Source: Prochlorococcus sp. AG-418-I20 (GTDB taxonomy: Bacteria; Cyanobacteriota; Cyanobacteriia; PCC-6307; Cyanobiaceae). From it: a stretch of DNA of 64,000 bases. Positions 30,894-38,756 of the stretch are shown one piece after another. A model generated the notes under the pieces. It was given only the letters and a program-made list of their open reading frames with translations, was not told where the DNA came from and searched no databases. The DNA lies in assembly GCA_003214175.1 (NCBI GenBank), contig QCLZ01000003.1, positions 120,546-184,545 of the forward strand, read 5' to 3'. Made by a program: the position numbers and the translations under genes. The first letter of the stretch is position 1, and each line of letters opens with the position of its first letter.

Positions 30894-31482
30894 ATATTTT
30901 TTCAAGTAATTTATCAATGTTCGTTTCTTTTGTAAAAATAAATTCATTTATCTTTTCTTTTTTATATTTATTTTGGCATTTATCATAATAAATATCCCAA
31001 GATTTTAAAAAATCTCTTTTAGCATTAATCTTGTCCTTTCCCCTATCATTTAAATCCCTTTTTATTGCTCTATTCATACATTCTTTTTTATTTATTTTTA
31101 ACTCTATGAAAGAATAATTATTATTATGCAGAGTACGAGCGAATTCCTTAGCAAAAATACCCTCAACAATTAAATATTCAATATTTTTTGTTTCTTTAAA
31201 GAAATTATTTACTATCTGCGTTTTGAAATTATAAGAACGTTCATAAATTGAAATTCCATTATGGATAATTATATTGAAATCTTTTCTAAAAAGAGCGTAA
31301 TTAAAACTTATACTTTTATCGAAATAACCTTGTACAATTTTTGAAAGTATTTTATTTAATATCCCTGTTTTATAATAATTATCTGTACTTAAAACAATAC
31401 CATTTTTATTTTTAAATAATATTTGATTTGATAAAGTAGTTTTCCCGCTGCCAGATGGACCACTTATAAATATGAGCTTCAT
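30877..31482 (-). CDS. Uridine kinase-like P-loop kinase
   Basis: 201 residues. ISGPSGSGKTTLSNQIL (5-21) is Walker A, followed by IVLSTDNYYKTG (34-45), the D-x-x-Y substrate motif of uridine/pantothenate kinase-like enzymes, EYLIVEGIFA (Walker B-like) and a lid with RAIKRDLNDRGKD. Probably phosphorylates a nucleoside or small alcohol; the acceptor cannot be told. Its 3' end overlaps the 3' end of the oxidoreductase gene by 17 bp. Confidence 0.78.
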   Translation of the reverse strand: MKLIFISGPSGSGKTTLSNQILFKNKNGIVLSTDNYYKTGILNKILSKIVQGYFDKSISFNYALFRKDFNIIIHNGISIYERSYNFKTQIVNNFFKETKNIEYLIVEGIFAKEFARTLHNNNYSFIELKINKKECMNRAIKRDLNDRGKDKINAKRDFLKSWDIYYDKCQNKYKKEKINEFIFTKETNIDKLLEKIFNLNS

Positions 31483-31756
31483 ATTTTGAGCTTTTATTTA
31501 TATTCAAACTCTATTTTTACTAAATAATAGAAACTTGCAATTTTAAAATTTAAATTTGACCTTTATTCTAAGTTGACTTTTGATAATATTTAAAAGCTTA
31601 CTAACCTTTGAAGGTTGCATATATGTTAAAAATGTGTCTTTATATAAATGTAAATAAATTATTTTATTCAATTTCAAATAATTTAATTATTAACTTCCAC
31701 TAGAATTTGATAATAAATAGAAATTGTAAATAAAATTTTATTACTCATATATTTAA

Positions 31757-32095
31757 ATGATTTCTAAATTTTTAAGTAAACTAAAATCAATTCTATTTAA
31801 AAGTTCAGTATCCTCTGTAACTCCTTTAAAGGAAGTAAAAAAAACAACTAAATCAGCTAAAGGTCCAAAAACAAAATCCGCTAAACCTCAAAAGACAAAA
31901 TCAAAAAAAGTAAATTCTAAGAAAATTATTGAAACCTTAACTACACTTCCAGGTGTTGGCGAAAAAAGTGCTAAGGCTTTATATCAGGCTGGATTTAAAA
32001 CTACTAAGGCTGTAATAGAGGCTGACGAAAAAGATCTTCTTGCCATTTCTGGTGTTGGAGTAAATCTTGTTAAAAAGCTTAAAGAACTTAAATAA
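31757..32095 (+). CDS. Helix-hairpin-helix protein with lysine-rich linker
   Basis: 112 residues. An N-terminal basic amphipathic segment (1-18) and a Lys/Ser/Pro-rich linker (25-55) lead to a tandem HhH domain: LTTLPGVGEKSAKALYQAGF and LAISGVGVNLVKKLKEL, each with a hairpin (P-G-V-G-E and S-G-V-G). HhH pairs bind DNA non-specifically; the Lys-rich linker would add to that. Likely a small nucleoid or repair accessory protein; exact role unknown. Confidence 0.8.
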   Translation: MISKFLSKLKSILFKSSVSSVTPLKEVKKTTKSAKGPKTKSAKPQKTKSKKVNSKKIIETLTTLPGVGEKSAKALYQAGFKTTKAVIEADEKDLLAISGVGVNLVKKLKELK

Positions 32096-32179
32096 TTTTG
32101 GTTAATCTTTTTTCTAGCAAATTAAATACTTTTTAAAAAGTATATTTTATTTGAATTAATGTATAGGAAAAGCTTTAAC

Positions 32180-32356
32180 TTATCTTCTTCTTGCCTTTCT
32201 TCTTTGTTGTAACTTTCTTTTGTATTTTTCTATAGGTGTTTCATGATGCCTAAGTCTCTTTAAATCAGCAAATATGCCTGATTTTGAAACTTGTCTTTTA
32301 AATCTTCTTAGGGCTGACTCAATACCCTCATTTTCTCCAACGGTAACTTGTGTCAA
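32180..32356 (-). CDS. rpsU: 30S ribosomal protein S21
   Basis: 58 residues from a TTG start. [20 protein letters not shown] and [20 protein letters not shown] match S21, ending in a basic [11 protein letters not shown] tail. S21 helps the 30S subunit bind mRNA near the anti-Shine-Dalgarno. The TTG start has no ATG or GTG competitor before the conserved V-x-V-G-E-N motif. Confidence 0.93.
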
Positions 32357-32443
32357 AATTTTCTAAATAATATATATTGTATCATCTTATCAGCTTGAAA
32401 CTAATTTAAAGTTCTTTAATTATATTATATTTTTTATTTTTGG

Positions 32444-32902
32444 TTATTCTTTTGCCCACTCTAAAAAACCTTTTTTATTACTACTAATATCATCTAATGT
32501 TTGAAAATAATATTTTTCCCAATTAGCTCTCGGAAGCCCAAGAAATAACATTAGATTTAGTGGATATTGATTGCTATCAGTGCATTTTCTAAAGTCATCT
32601 CTGAATAAAAAGATTTTCTTCTTTAGAGCAATAGCAATACCTAACTCAATCATTACCCCCTCATCTGGAGGATTTCCATTAACGATAGCAAAAATGCAAT
32701 CACAATTTTTTAAATCTTGAAAATTGCTTTTTGCTAGGTCATACGCCCACTCACCCTCCTTTTTTATCATGTGTTTTGTCCTCTCAAAAGGTTCATAAAC
32801 TTCTATATTTAAATTATTGAAAATATGAATAAATTCGTGCAAAAGGCTTTTAATCTGCTTTGAAAATCCATATGGATTAGCTAAATATAATTTTTTCTTC
32901 AA
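32444..32902 (-). CDS. Nucleoside 2-deoxyribosyltransferase-like protein
   Basis: 152 residues from a TTG start that overlaps the upstream gene's stop (TTGA). KLYLANPYGFS at the N-terminus and CDCIFAIVNGNPPDEGVMIELGIAIALKKKIFLFRDDFR form the NDT fold, with the catalytic Glu in EGVMIELG. These enzymes swap or hydrolyse the base of deoxynucleosides or nucleotides. Together with the phosphoribosyltransferase directly upstream it suggests a base-salvage module. Confidence 0.82.
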   Translation of the reverse strand: MKKKLYLANPYGFSKQIKSLLHEFIHIFNNLNIEVYEPFERTKHMIKKEGEWAYDLAKSNFQDLKNCDCIFAIVNGNPPDEGVMIELGIAIALKKKIFLFRDDFRKCTDSNQYPLNLMLFLGLPRANWEKYYFQTLDDISSNKKGFLEWAKE

Positions 32903-33294
32903 TTTAAACCTCTTTTTTTGATGTATTCATCTCGGTCACTATTATAATTTTTAGGATTTTCCCAAGGAAAAACAATCCATTCCTGATTCGCAGCCATATT
33001 TACAGTATTCCACCATGTAGGTTTGATTTTACTAAATAACACAAAAAACATTGCTCCCTCAATATCTTTAAAGGGATTTAATGTATTACCTGTTTCATAG
33101 ATGTCATCTACTATTAGAGAATTTTTAATTGGTTCTGAAATTAATTTTATTTTTAGTTTATGGCTTAACGCTACAGCAAGACATAAACCTCCACGTGGAA
33201 TTCCATAGATGCCTGAAAATTCTAAAAATCTACATTGGTTCGCTATGTATTCAACATTTTTATCGAAATCTTTCCAGGAATAATGACTTATCAT
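32899..33294 (-). CDS. PRTase-fold phosphoribosyltransferase
   Basis: 131 residues from ATG 33294, which follows the previous gene's stop by one base; an upstream in-frame start (33327) would overlap that gene and is less likely. ISGIYGIPRGGLCLA-type loop and the PRPP motif NSLIVDDIYETGNTL (V-D-D-I-x-x-T-G-x-T) are clear. It ends WIVFPWENPKNY, like type I PRTases of phage and plasmid salvage clusters. The base acceptor is unknown. Overlaps the deoxyribosyltransferase by 4 bp. Confidence 0.82.
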   Translation of the reverse strand: MISHYSWKDFDKNVEYIANQCRFLEFSGIYGIPRGGLCLAVALSHKLKIKLISEPIKNSLIVDDIYETGNTLNPFKDIEGAMFFVLFSKIKPTWWNTVNMAANQEWIVFPWENPKNYNSDRDEYIKKRGLN

Positions 33295-33295
33295 T

Positions 33296-33481
33296 TTAAT
33301 CTTCTTTTTTGTCAGTTGTAGTCGCAAAATTAGATGCTATTACACTCAAAAGAGCAACTATCTGCTCATTTGGGCAATTAGTACTTTTTTTTAAATTTTC
33401 ACATTCTTGTATTATCTGGGAATATGTGTCTTCAACGATTCCGTTCATTTGTTCATTATTAAAAGCGTATGGCTTGTTCAT
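33296..33481 (-). CDS. Small hypothetical protein heading the salvage-like operon
   Basis: 61 residues, polar and helical (NNEQMNGIVEDTYSQIIQEC, then NEQIVALLSVIASNFATTTD), two Cys. One base separates its stop from the phosphoribosyltransferase ATG, so it is the first gene of that three-gene set. Not recognised. Confidence 0.65.
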   Translation of the reverse strand: MNKPYAFNNEQMNGIVEDTYSQIIQECENLKKSTNCPNEQIVALLSVIASNFATTTDKKED

Positions 33482-33555
33482 TATTAATTTATAAATAGTT
33501 TTATTTTTACTTAAATATTATATGAAGTAAATATTTTTTCATTTTAAAGATAAAA

Positions 33556-34068
33556 TTATCTCCACATAGGATCATTAAACTTATTCATTCTAAGTAAATT
33601 CGGCGTATAAGTATGCAGAGTTTCTATTTTTAAAGCCCATTTTTTAGTATTACCTTTTAAGCTATTGCTTTTTATTAAGTTTGTAAGAGAAATTCTTTTC
33701 CTGATTTTAAGAAGTCCTAGACATATTATCCAAGAGGCTTGATTTTTATAAATATCTAGCCAAAAGTCAAATATATTTTCCAAGAGGTCAAGTGGAATGT
33801 CAAAAGGAATTCCAATAGAGGGCCTTACAATTATATGATTTTTATTTTTTAGATCATTTAGCAAATTATTGACGTTTAGATTAATAGCAAAAAGGATATC
33901 TTTTGCTGATTCATTACCTAATAATTCTTTTCTATGACAATCTAAAAGGTTTTTATCCTCAAAAATATTTTCATCACAATTTTTTATTCCTACAAACCAA
34001 AACCCTTCTCCATTCTTTTCTCCACTGGCCAAAAATAGAAATTGAGATGAAGTTACCAATAATTTCAT
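33556..34068 (-). CDS. Hypothetical soluble protein
   Basis: 170 residues, mixed alpha/beta (LLVTSSQFLFLASGEKNGEGF, IIVRPSIGIPFDIPLDLLENI, SWIICLGLLKIRKRI). No membrane segment or known motif. Ends NKFNDPMWR. Confident gene by length and composition; unknown function. Confidence 0.7.
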   Translation of the reverse strand: MKLLVTSSQFLFLASGEKNGEGFWFVGIKNCDENIFEDKNLLDCHRKELLGNESAKDILFAINLNVNNLLNDLKNKNHIIVRPSIGIPFDIPLDLLENIFDFWLDIYKNQASWIICLGLLKIRKRISLTNLIKSNSLKGNTKKWALKIETLHTYTPNLLRMNKFNDPMWR

Positions 34069-34278
34069 ATCATTTCTTTATTTTTAACATTTTTTGCTAA
34101 CTATGAAAATATTGTTTGATTATTTAATAAGAATTTTATTTATTCGCAAATAAAAGCAAATCAATAAATTACGTTTTATTGTTGTTAACTTGAAAGAATT
34201 GGAATTAATTTTTTGGATCTCTTAGATTTAATAATTAATAATATAAATAAATTGCTAAGCAAAGAAAAGAAATAAGAA

Positions 34279-34506
34279 TTATTTATTCTTAGGAAATAGT
34301 TTCCCTATTTTTTCTTGTTGCAAATTCTCCTTTTTTGTTCTCAATTTTTTATCTTCTAATGATTCTTTATTAGTGCTTACAGCATATATAATATAAAAAA
34401 TCATGCCAGTAAAAATTAATCCTAAAGCAAGAATTAAGATCCCTAATGGTTCACTGGGACTAAATATTTTAAGATCTAAGGATGAATTCAGAAAAATTTT
34501 CATCAA
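34279..34506 (-). CDS. Single-span membrane protein with basic tail
   Basis: 75 residues: span at about 21-43 (LGILILALGLIFTGMIFYIIYAV), then a strongly charged helical tail (LEDKKLRTKKENLQQEKIGKL). Met2 could be the start. Lies 33 bp downstream of the 34540 gene on the same strand. The 210-bp gap between 34069 and 34278 shows nothing else. Confidence 0.62.
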   Translation of the reverse strand: MMKIFLNSSLDLKIFSPSEPLGILILALGLIFTGMIFYIIYAVSTNKESLEDKKLRTKKENLQQEKIGKLFPKNK

Positions 34507-34539
34507 TAAAATAATTCGTTAAAGAACTTTTATTGAAAC

Positions 34540-34761
34540 CTAATTAATTTCTTCATAACCAAAAAAACTAGTATCATCAGAATTTTCATATCCATTAGCT
34601 GCTTCCTGCGGATTCTGACTGTCAATTTTTCTTGCTTTTGCATGTATCATGTTGAATGGGAAAATAACCGCTCCTACAAAAAAATGAAGTATTAAAAAGT
34701 CGGAAGGTAATCCGTTTGTCCAATCAGGAAAAAATAACAAAGTCGTGAAAGTCTCGTACAT
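34540..34761 (-). CDS. Small membrane-associated hypothetical protein
   Basis: 73 residues: aromatic N-terminal half with one probable span (FLILHFFVGAVIFPFNMIHA) and an acidic polar tail (SQNPQEAANGYENSDDTSFFGYEEI). The FFPDWTNGLPSDF start recalls small photosynthetic proteins, but I cannot name it. Probably co-transcribed with the 34279 gene. Confidence 0.62.
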   Translation of the reverse strand: MYETFTTLLFFPDWTNGLPSDFLILHFFVGAVIFPFNMIHAKARKIDSQNPQEAANGYENSDDTSFFGYEEIN

Positions 34762-34911
34762 ATAAATAGATCAGAAAGACTTCTGCTATTATTACTGAAC
34801 TTATTGCGATACTATAAATTTTTAATAAATTGAAATTAAATTTCCCTTTTTAATAATTATGAGATCTCCTTGAACAGCAAGTTCAAAGGACTAGTATATT
34901 GTTTATTAAGT

Positions 34912-35328
34912 ATGAATTTCAAGCCATTGTTAAGTTTCTTTTTCGCTTTGTTTCTTTTTATATTAAATCTATTAAAACCTCAGATAGGATGGGCCTTTGA
35001 CACTTCAGATCCTAGCGTTAGCTTACTCCAAAATAGAATATCTAATAATTTCTCAAGAAAATATTGCAATGCCATTCAAAATGGTTTCTCTAAAGATGAA
35101 GCAATGAAATTTGCCATTGTTAAAACAGAAAATATTATTTCTTTTTCTTATAATCCACAGAAAAAATGGATTGAAAAAAATGACCTTGCAAATCATATTT
35201 CATTACAAGTAGTAAATGATTGTGGATGGTCCTTTGGTTTAATTGGAAAGGAAGGGATTGATTATTTTAAATCATACTTTCTTGAAATTTATGAAAAAAC
35301 TACACCTGAAAAAAAATTTTCTAGATAA
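34912..35328 (+). CDS. Exported protein, paralogue of the 15850 gene
   Basis: 138 residues from ATG 34912 with a signal peptide (FKPLLSFFFALFLFILNLL, cleavage near GWAFD); an upstream in-frame TTG (34870) would put 14 residues before it and is unlikely. The mature part has SNNFSRKYCNAIQNGFSKDEAMKFA and LQVVNDCGWSFGLIG, matching the 15850 protein in the positions of aromatic, Cys, Ala-rich helix and terminal Asp/Asn-Cys-Gly. The family is unnamed. Confidence 0.7.
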   Translation: MNFKPLLSFFFALFLFILNLLKPQIGWAFDTSDPSVSLLQNRISNNFSRKYCNAIQNGFSKDEAMKFAIVKTENIISFSYNPQKKWIEKNDLANHISLQVVNDCGWSFGLIGKEGIDYFKSYFLEIYEKTTPEKKFSR

Positions 35329-35337
35329 ATTGAAAAT

Positions 35338-35538
35338 ATGAATAATATTCCAGACAAATTTGTTATGGTATTAATCTTATTCACAATACTATTTGTATTT
35401 GGATTGGTTTTTTCAGTAAAATCTCCCGAAAGTAAAGTTATAAATTCTCCAATAATATGGAAAGATGACTTTACTGATATTTCGGTTTTTCGAAAAAATG
35501 AATTAAATTTCATTAAAAAAAACATAACTTTAATTTAA
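35338..35538 (+). CDS. Small membrane-anchored protein
   Basis: 66 residues: one span (about 6-27, FVMVLILFTILFVFGLVFSV) and a soluble tail (KSPESKVINSPIIWKDDFTD). It starts 9 bp after the stop of the exported-protein gene, so probably one operon. Unknown function. Confidence 0.6.
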   Translation: MNNIPDKFVMVLILFTILFVFGLVFSVKSPESKVINSPIIWKDDFTDISVFRKNELNFIKKNITLI

Positions 35539-35595
35539 CCATAAGTTCAGTATTCCTTAGCTAAAGCAGTTCTATTTAATCCTGATAAAGATATT

Positions 35596-35616
35596 ATTAG
35601 AAATTTTATTTCTAAT
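35596..35616. terminator. AT-rich hairpin between convergent genes
   Basis: ATTAGAAAT (35596-35604) and ATTTCTAAT (35608-35616) form a perfect 9-bp stem with a 3-nt loop, placed between the convergent genes ending at 35538 and 35627. A bidirectional terminator is plausible, though the stem is AT-only apart from two G-C pairs. Confidence 0.4.
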
Positions 35617-35626
35617 AGTCATATTT

Positions 35627-35968
35627 TTAGTTTATATACTTCAACAGAACTGACGCTAATCTTAAATCATTATTATACCAAGCACGAATTGCCATAGATC
35701 TTCTGGGATCATAAAAATTTTGTTTTCTGTACCAACTCAGGACTTCCGAATCTGATTTCTTTCCATTACACACTAAACAGCATGGGACACAATTACTAGT
35801 GTTACTTTTACCTCCTTTTGACTTAGGATGAAGATGATCAAGTGATTCTGATGGTTTGCCGCAATAAATGCATTTATATTCAGTCAGTTTATAAAGTGAA
35901 TGTCTCCAACTTTTATTACTTATCTTGGGACATAGCTGATCAAGGTGAATTGCATCTTGTTTATGCAT
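35627..35968 (-). CDS. HNH endonuclease family protein
   Basis: 113 residues. The zinc-bound HNH fold is complete: CIYCG (34-38) and CCLVCNG (67-73) supply four Cys, and SLDHLHPKSKGGKSNTSNC (44-62) gives the Asp-His / Asn catalytic pattern. HNH proteins of this size occur as homing enzymes, phage packaging parts or housekeeping nucleases. No intron, inteins or phage genes are nearby, so the role is open. Confidence 0.82.
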   Translation of the reverse strand: MHKQDAIHLDQLCPKISNKSWRHSLYKLTEYKCIYCGKPSESLDHLHPKSKGGKSNTSNCVPCCLVCNGKKSDSEVLSWYRKQNFYDPRRSMAIRAWYNNDLRLASVLLKYIN

Positions 35969-36020
35969 AAAGTTCTTGATATTAATTAGATAATAACAGT
36001 TTTTACTTAAATACGATTGA

Positions 36021-36209
36021 AAAGCAAGAAAAGACGATTTAATAAGTCTCTTATTCTTAAGATATAGTAATTGGTTCTTTACTAGAGGTTATTCTGGAGA
36101 TCATTTATCAATATTAAAAGGGAATATATTAATTAAAAAGCTTTATATTTTAGTATGTCTTTCTGTTGGTTTTATCTTATTTATTAGAGCGATAATAAGC
36201 TTTTTGTAG
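36021..36209 (+). other. Open frame of 62 codons without a standard start codon
   Basis: The frame is open between TGA 36018-36020 and TAG 36207-36209 and ends in a hydrophobic stretch (LYILVCLSVGFILFIRAIISFL) like a membrane span. It contains no ATG, GTG or TTG before the span. It lies directly against the convergent 26-residue gene at 36211. It may be a remnant of a former small membrane-protein gene, a gene with a non-standard start, or chance. Confidence 0.25.
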
Positions 36210-36210
36210 G

Positions 36211-36291
36211 TTAATTGAAAGTGAATACCAAAACAGTTGTTGTTAAGAAAAGACCCACAATAGCAGTAGTTGTTAATAATGATAAGTTCAT
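36211..36291 (-). CDS. Micro membrane peptide (26 aa)
   Basis: An ATG-to-TAA frame encoding MNLSLLTTTAIVGLFLTTTV and LVFTFN: a single Thr-rich membrane helix with almost no tails. Size and composition resemble cytochrome b6f or photosystem micro-subunits, but no named family fits with confidence. The small size limits certainty. Confidence 0.45.
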   Translation of the reverse strand: MNLSLLTTTAIVGLFLTTTVLVFTFN

Positions 36292-36387
36292 TTTTTTGAC
36301 TTTTTTTAATTATCCTAAGGTGAACTAATTTTTTAATGTGTTAGAAAATACTTTATTAGAAATTTTATTTTTTTTTTAACTAAATAC

Positions 36388-36415
36388 AAAAAAAAGGCCT
36401 CACATTTGTGAGGCC
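36388..36415 (-). terminator. Strong intrinsic terminator (minus strand)
   Basis: GGCCTCACA (36396-36404) pairs with TGTGAGGCC (36407-36415), a perfect GC-rich 9-bp stem rare in this AT-rich DNA, followed on the minus strand by eight T (complement of A 36388-36395). It terminates minus-strand transcription. Confidence 0.85.
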
Positions 36416-36493
36416 GGGTGATGGGGAACCTTATTTTTAAACCAATTTTTAAAAAATTGCAACCCCCTATCCATAGTGCATTTATTAATCATT
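36388..36493 (-). ncRNA. Candidate minus-strand small RNA with own promoter and terminator
   Basis: About 105 nt, bounded by a near-consensus sigma-70 promoter (TTGAAA, 16-bp spacer, TATAGC) and a strong hairpin terminator with eight U. Inside, a near-palindrome around the A/T run (about 36443-36459) could fold. A 24-codon frame (ATG near 36475, beginning MDRGLQFFKNWFKNK) runs through into the terminator hairpin, so a tiny peptide is possible, but no Shine-Dalgarno is obvious. The region 36292-36684 has no other gene on either strand. Confidence 0.55.
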
Positions 36494-36499
36494 TATTAC

Positions 36500-36527
36500 G
36501 CTATAGGTAGTGCAATAATGATTTCAA
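36500..36527 (-). promoter_or_regulatory. Sigma-70 promoter of the candidate small RNA
   Basis: On the minus strand, TTGAAA (complement of 36522-36527) and TATAGC (complement of 36500-36505) are separated by 16 bp, giving a start near 36493. The -35 matches consensus at five of six positions and the -10 at four of six. Confidence 0.5.
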
Positions 36528-36684
36528 TAGATATGTTGATCACAAACCTTAGACAAATTTGTAATTTTAAGTCTAATTATTAAATTTATAAAGTCATTTT
36601 TGCAAGTGTTTTTTTGGGATTAAACTTGTTAAAAGTTATATACATTGTATTATTCTTATGGAGTTTGTTAATTAAGCGGCTTTA

Positions 36685-36912
36685 ATGATTGAATTAACCT
36701 TATTAACTCTTTTGAACTATGTTGGAGATAATTTCTGTGAATATAGAGATTTAGGACATGATAACTATAAATCTTTACTTCTCTCTTATAGTGATGCAAG
36801 TTACAAATTTGGAGCTTTAGAAGTTAAAAAAGTAATTGAGAAGTCAGAAAATTTTAAAATTTCAGCTGTTGCGATTGCTGCAATTAAGTGTCCTCAGCAT
36901 ATAGCTGAATAA
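36685..36912 (+). CDS. Small soluble hypothetical protein
   Basis: 75 residues (MIELTLLTLLNYVGDNFCEYRD ... VIEKSENFKISAVAIAAIKCPQHIAE), mostly helical, with two Cys and a DNYKSLLLSYSDASYKFG segment. Its stop overlaps the next gene's ATG (TAATG at 36910-36914), implying translational coupling. Not recognised. Confidence 0.62.
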   Translation: MIELTLLTLLNYVGDNFCEYRDLGHDNYKSLLLSYSDASYKFGALEVKKVIEKSENFKISAVAIAAIKCPQHIAE

Positions 36913-37178
36913 TGAAGTTTGAATTAAAAACTGATAATGAAAAATTTTCAAAGTCATTTTTCAATATTTTTGGCACATTTTTTATTTTCGCTATAATAAT
37001 TATCTTTTCAGATATTGCACTTAAATTAGGAACCATTTCAAGACATTATCAAACTTATTACAGCTGCAAGCTATTAGTCGTTGAAAAATCAACTTCTAAT
37101 TTTAAGAAATTGTTAAAGCTTTCAAAGATAAAAAGTAAACAAAGAATCTTAGAATTTTGTAAAGAGCTTGTTAAATAA
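36912..37178 (+). CDS. Membrane-anchored hypothetical protein
   Basis: 88 residues: one span (about 16-38, FFNIFGTFFIFAIIIIFSDIAL), then a periplasmic or cytoplasmic domain with two Cys (YYSCKLLVVEKS, ILEFCKELVK) and many Lys. It is translationally coupled to the 36685 gene. Convergent with the ABC-2 permease gene (3 bp gap). Function unknown. Confidence 0.62.
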   Translation: MKFELKTDNEKFSKSFFNIFGTFFIFAIIIIFSDIALKLGTISRHYQTYYSCKLLVVEKSTSNFKKLLKLSKIKSKQRILEFCKELVK

Positions 37179-37181
37179 TAT

Positions 37182-37976
37182 TTAGCTTGATGCTGAGGAA
37201 TAGAATTTCAATGCAAACAACCAGAACTTTCGGGATGTAGAGACAAACAATAAAGCGACTAAAATTTCAAGAAAGATTTTCCATAATTGTGAAAGACCAA
37301 GAAAAACCTCAGAAGGGATAGTAGTAATGAATGCGATAGGAATGAAAACGCTGAAAAATATTCTTAAAGAAAATGAAAATGAATTCAAAGGGAATCTTCC
37401 AATGTAAAGGAACGACCTTAATACTTCTGTCGCATTCCATGTCTTAACAAACCAAATAGTAGTAGTAGAAATAAAAAACCATAAACTATATAAAATAAAA
37501 ATTGAGCAGATTATCGTAATAAAAAATAAAGACAGAATATTTAAATTGAAATTTATTTGATTGATTTTGATGCAGTAAAGCAACAAGCAAAATCCAAGAA
37601 TTATTTCTAAAAAACCAGATGGGTTTATTTTTTTTAGGGAGATAAAAAATTGACTGTCAATGGGTTTTAAAAGAACAAAATCTAATGTCCCTTCTCTGAT
37701 GTGTTTTACTATTTCTGTAAGATTTGGATTGAACCATGTATTTGTTATTCCATTCAAAATAGTATAAATACCTTGAATTATTAGTGCCTGTTCAAATTCC
37801 CAACCTCCAATTCTGTTATTGTTTTGGAAGAAAATAGATAATAAAAAAATACTGCCTATTAAACTTAATATCGCTGTAATTAAATCAATGATTATATTTG
37901 TTTTATATTCCAATTCTGAGGCTAATGAAGTATGTAAAAACTTTGAATAAACTTTTAGATATTTTCTTACTCTCAT
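37182..37976 (-). CDS. ABC-2 type exporter permease (second)
   Basis: 264 residues from ATG 37976 (ATGA overlap with the upstream permease stop; an earlier start at 38015 would run back into that gene). About six membrane spans with the family motif HIREGTLDFVLLKPIDSQFFIS after span 2, typical of ABC-2/DUF990 permeases. With the other permease and the ATPase it forms an exporter of unknown substrate, related to systems annotated as viologen or bacteriocin-like exporters. Confidence 0.8.
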   Translation of the reverse strand: MRVRKYLKVYSKFLHTSLASELEYKTNIIIDLITAILSLIGSIFLLSIFFQNNNRIGGWEFEQALIIQGIYTILNGITNTWFNPNLTEIVKHIREGTLDFVLLKPIDSQFFISLKKINPSGFLEIILGFCLLLYCIKINQINFNLNILSLFFITIICSIFILYSLWFFISTTTIWFVKTWNATEVLRSFLYIGRFPLNSFSFSLRIFFSVFIPIAFITTIPSEVFLGLSQLWKIFLEILVALLFVSTSRKFWLFALKFYSSASS

Positions 37977-38755
37977 GATCCCATTGCAGTATATTTTTTT
38001 GTGCCTAAAGACCATATTTTTTTAAATACTGGCAAAAGCAAAAGAATCCATAGAATTTGCATAAAAAATCCTCTGGTGATATTTGTAGAATTACCAGATA
38101 ATAAGTTTGCAGGGAAATCTATGAGATATGGAAAAGGAGTTAAATAAATCCAAGATTTTACATATTCTGGAAATGATACAACTGGAGCTAAAAGACCTGA
38201 GAGAAACAAGGTTGGGATAAACAATAATCTTTCTACTGAAGATGCTTTTTCTGTCCAGAAGCATAAACATGCAACTATTGATTGAATCAAAAATTGAATT
38301 AAGAAAGATAAGAATGTAGATATTGTAGCTAATAATAAGACACCAAAATTTGGTATCCATATAATCTCTGGGTTGAAAATAAAAAATAAAAATACGATTA
38401 TAAAAGCGAATGGAAATCTGGTTATTTGTTCTGCAATATGTTGAGCAAAATATCTAAAAAATGGATTTATAGGTTGGATTAGATAAGGTGAAACTTTTCC
38501 CATTAAAGAATCTTCTTCAAAGCTAAATACGACCCAAACTACTGAAAACTGTCTAACCAAAAAAGCACACAAAAAATACCTAGAAAGCATTAAATTACTA
38601 ATATTTATCGCTTCATTAAGGTTATTGTTTGTCCATATATTTAACATGAAAAAAGGAATAATTCCTGAAATAGCCCATAAAGCAATTTCTACTCTATATT
38701 CAAGCATGTTTGAATATTGAACCTTTAATAAAGTGAATAATTTACGTAAAATCAA
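37973..38755 (-). CDS. ABC-2 type exporter permease (first)
   Basis: 260 residues, six predicted spans. EEDSLMGKVSPYLIQPINPFFRYF parallels the G-x-L-x-x-x-L-x-x-P-I segment of the partner permease, so the two are paralogous DUF990/ABC-2 subunits. One base separates it from the ATPase stop (38757) and it overlaps the second permease by 4 bp, a tight three-gene operon. Confidence 0.8.
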   Translation of the reverse strand: MILRKLFTLLKVQYSNMLEYRVEIALWAISGIIPFFMLNIWTNNNLNEAINISNLMLSRYFLCAFLVRQFSVVWVVFSFEEDSLMGKVSPYLIQPINPFFRYFAQHIAEQITRFPFAFIIVFLFFIFNPEIIWIPNFGVLLLATISTFLSFLIQFLIQSIVACLCFWTEKASSVERLLFIPTLFLSGLLAPVVSFPEYVKSWIYLTPFPYLIDFPANLLSGNSTNITRGFFMQILWILLLLPVFKKIWSLGTKKYTAMGS

Positions 38756-38756
38756 A

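Noticed and set aside
31603..31616. Perfect small palindrome AACCTT-TG-AAGGTT in the 274-bp gap before the HhH gene
   Set aside because: Could be an operator, but a single 6-bp arm repeat in AT-rich DNA is expected by chance; no second copy was seen near related genes. Nothing else was seen in 31483-31756.
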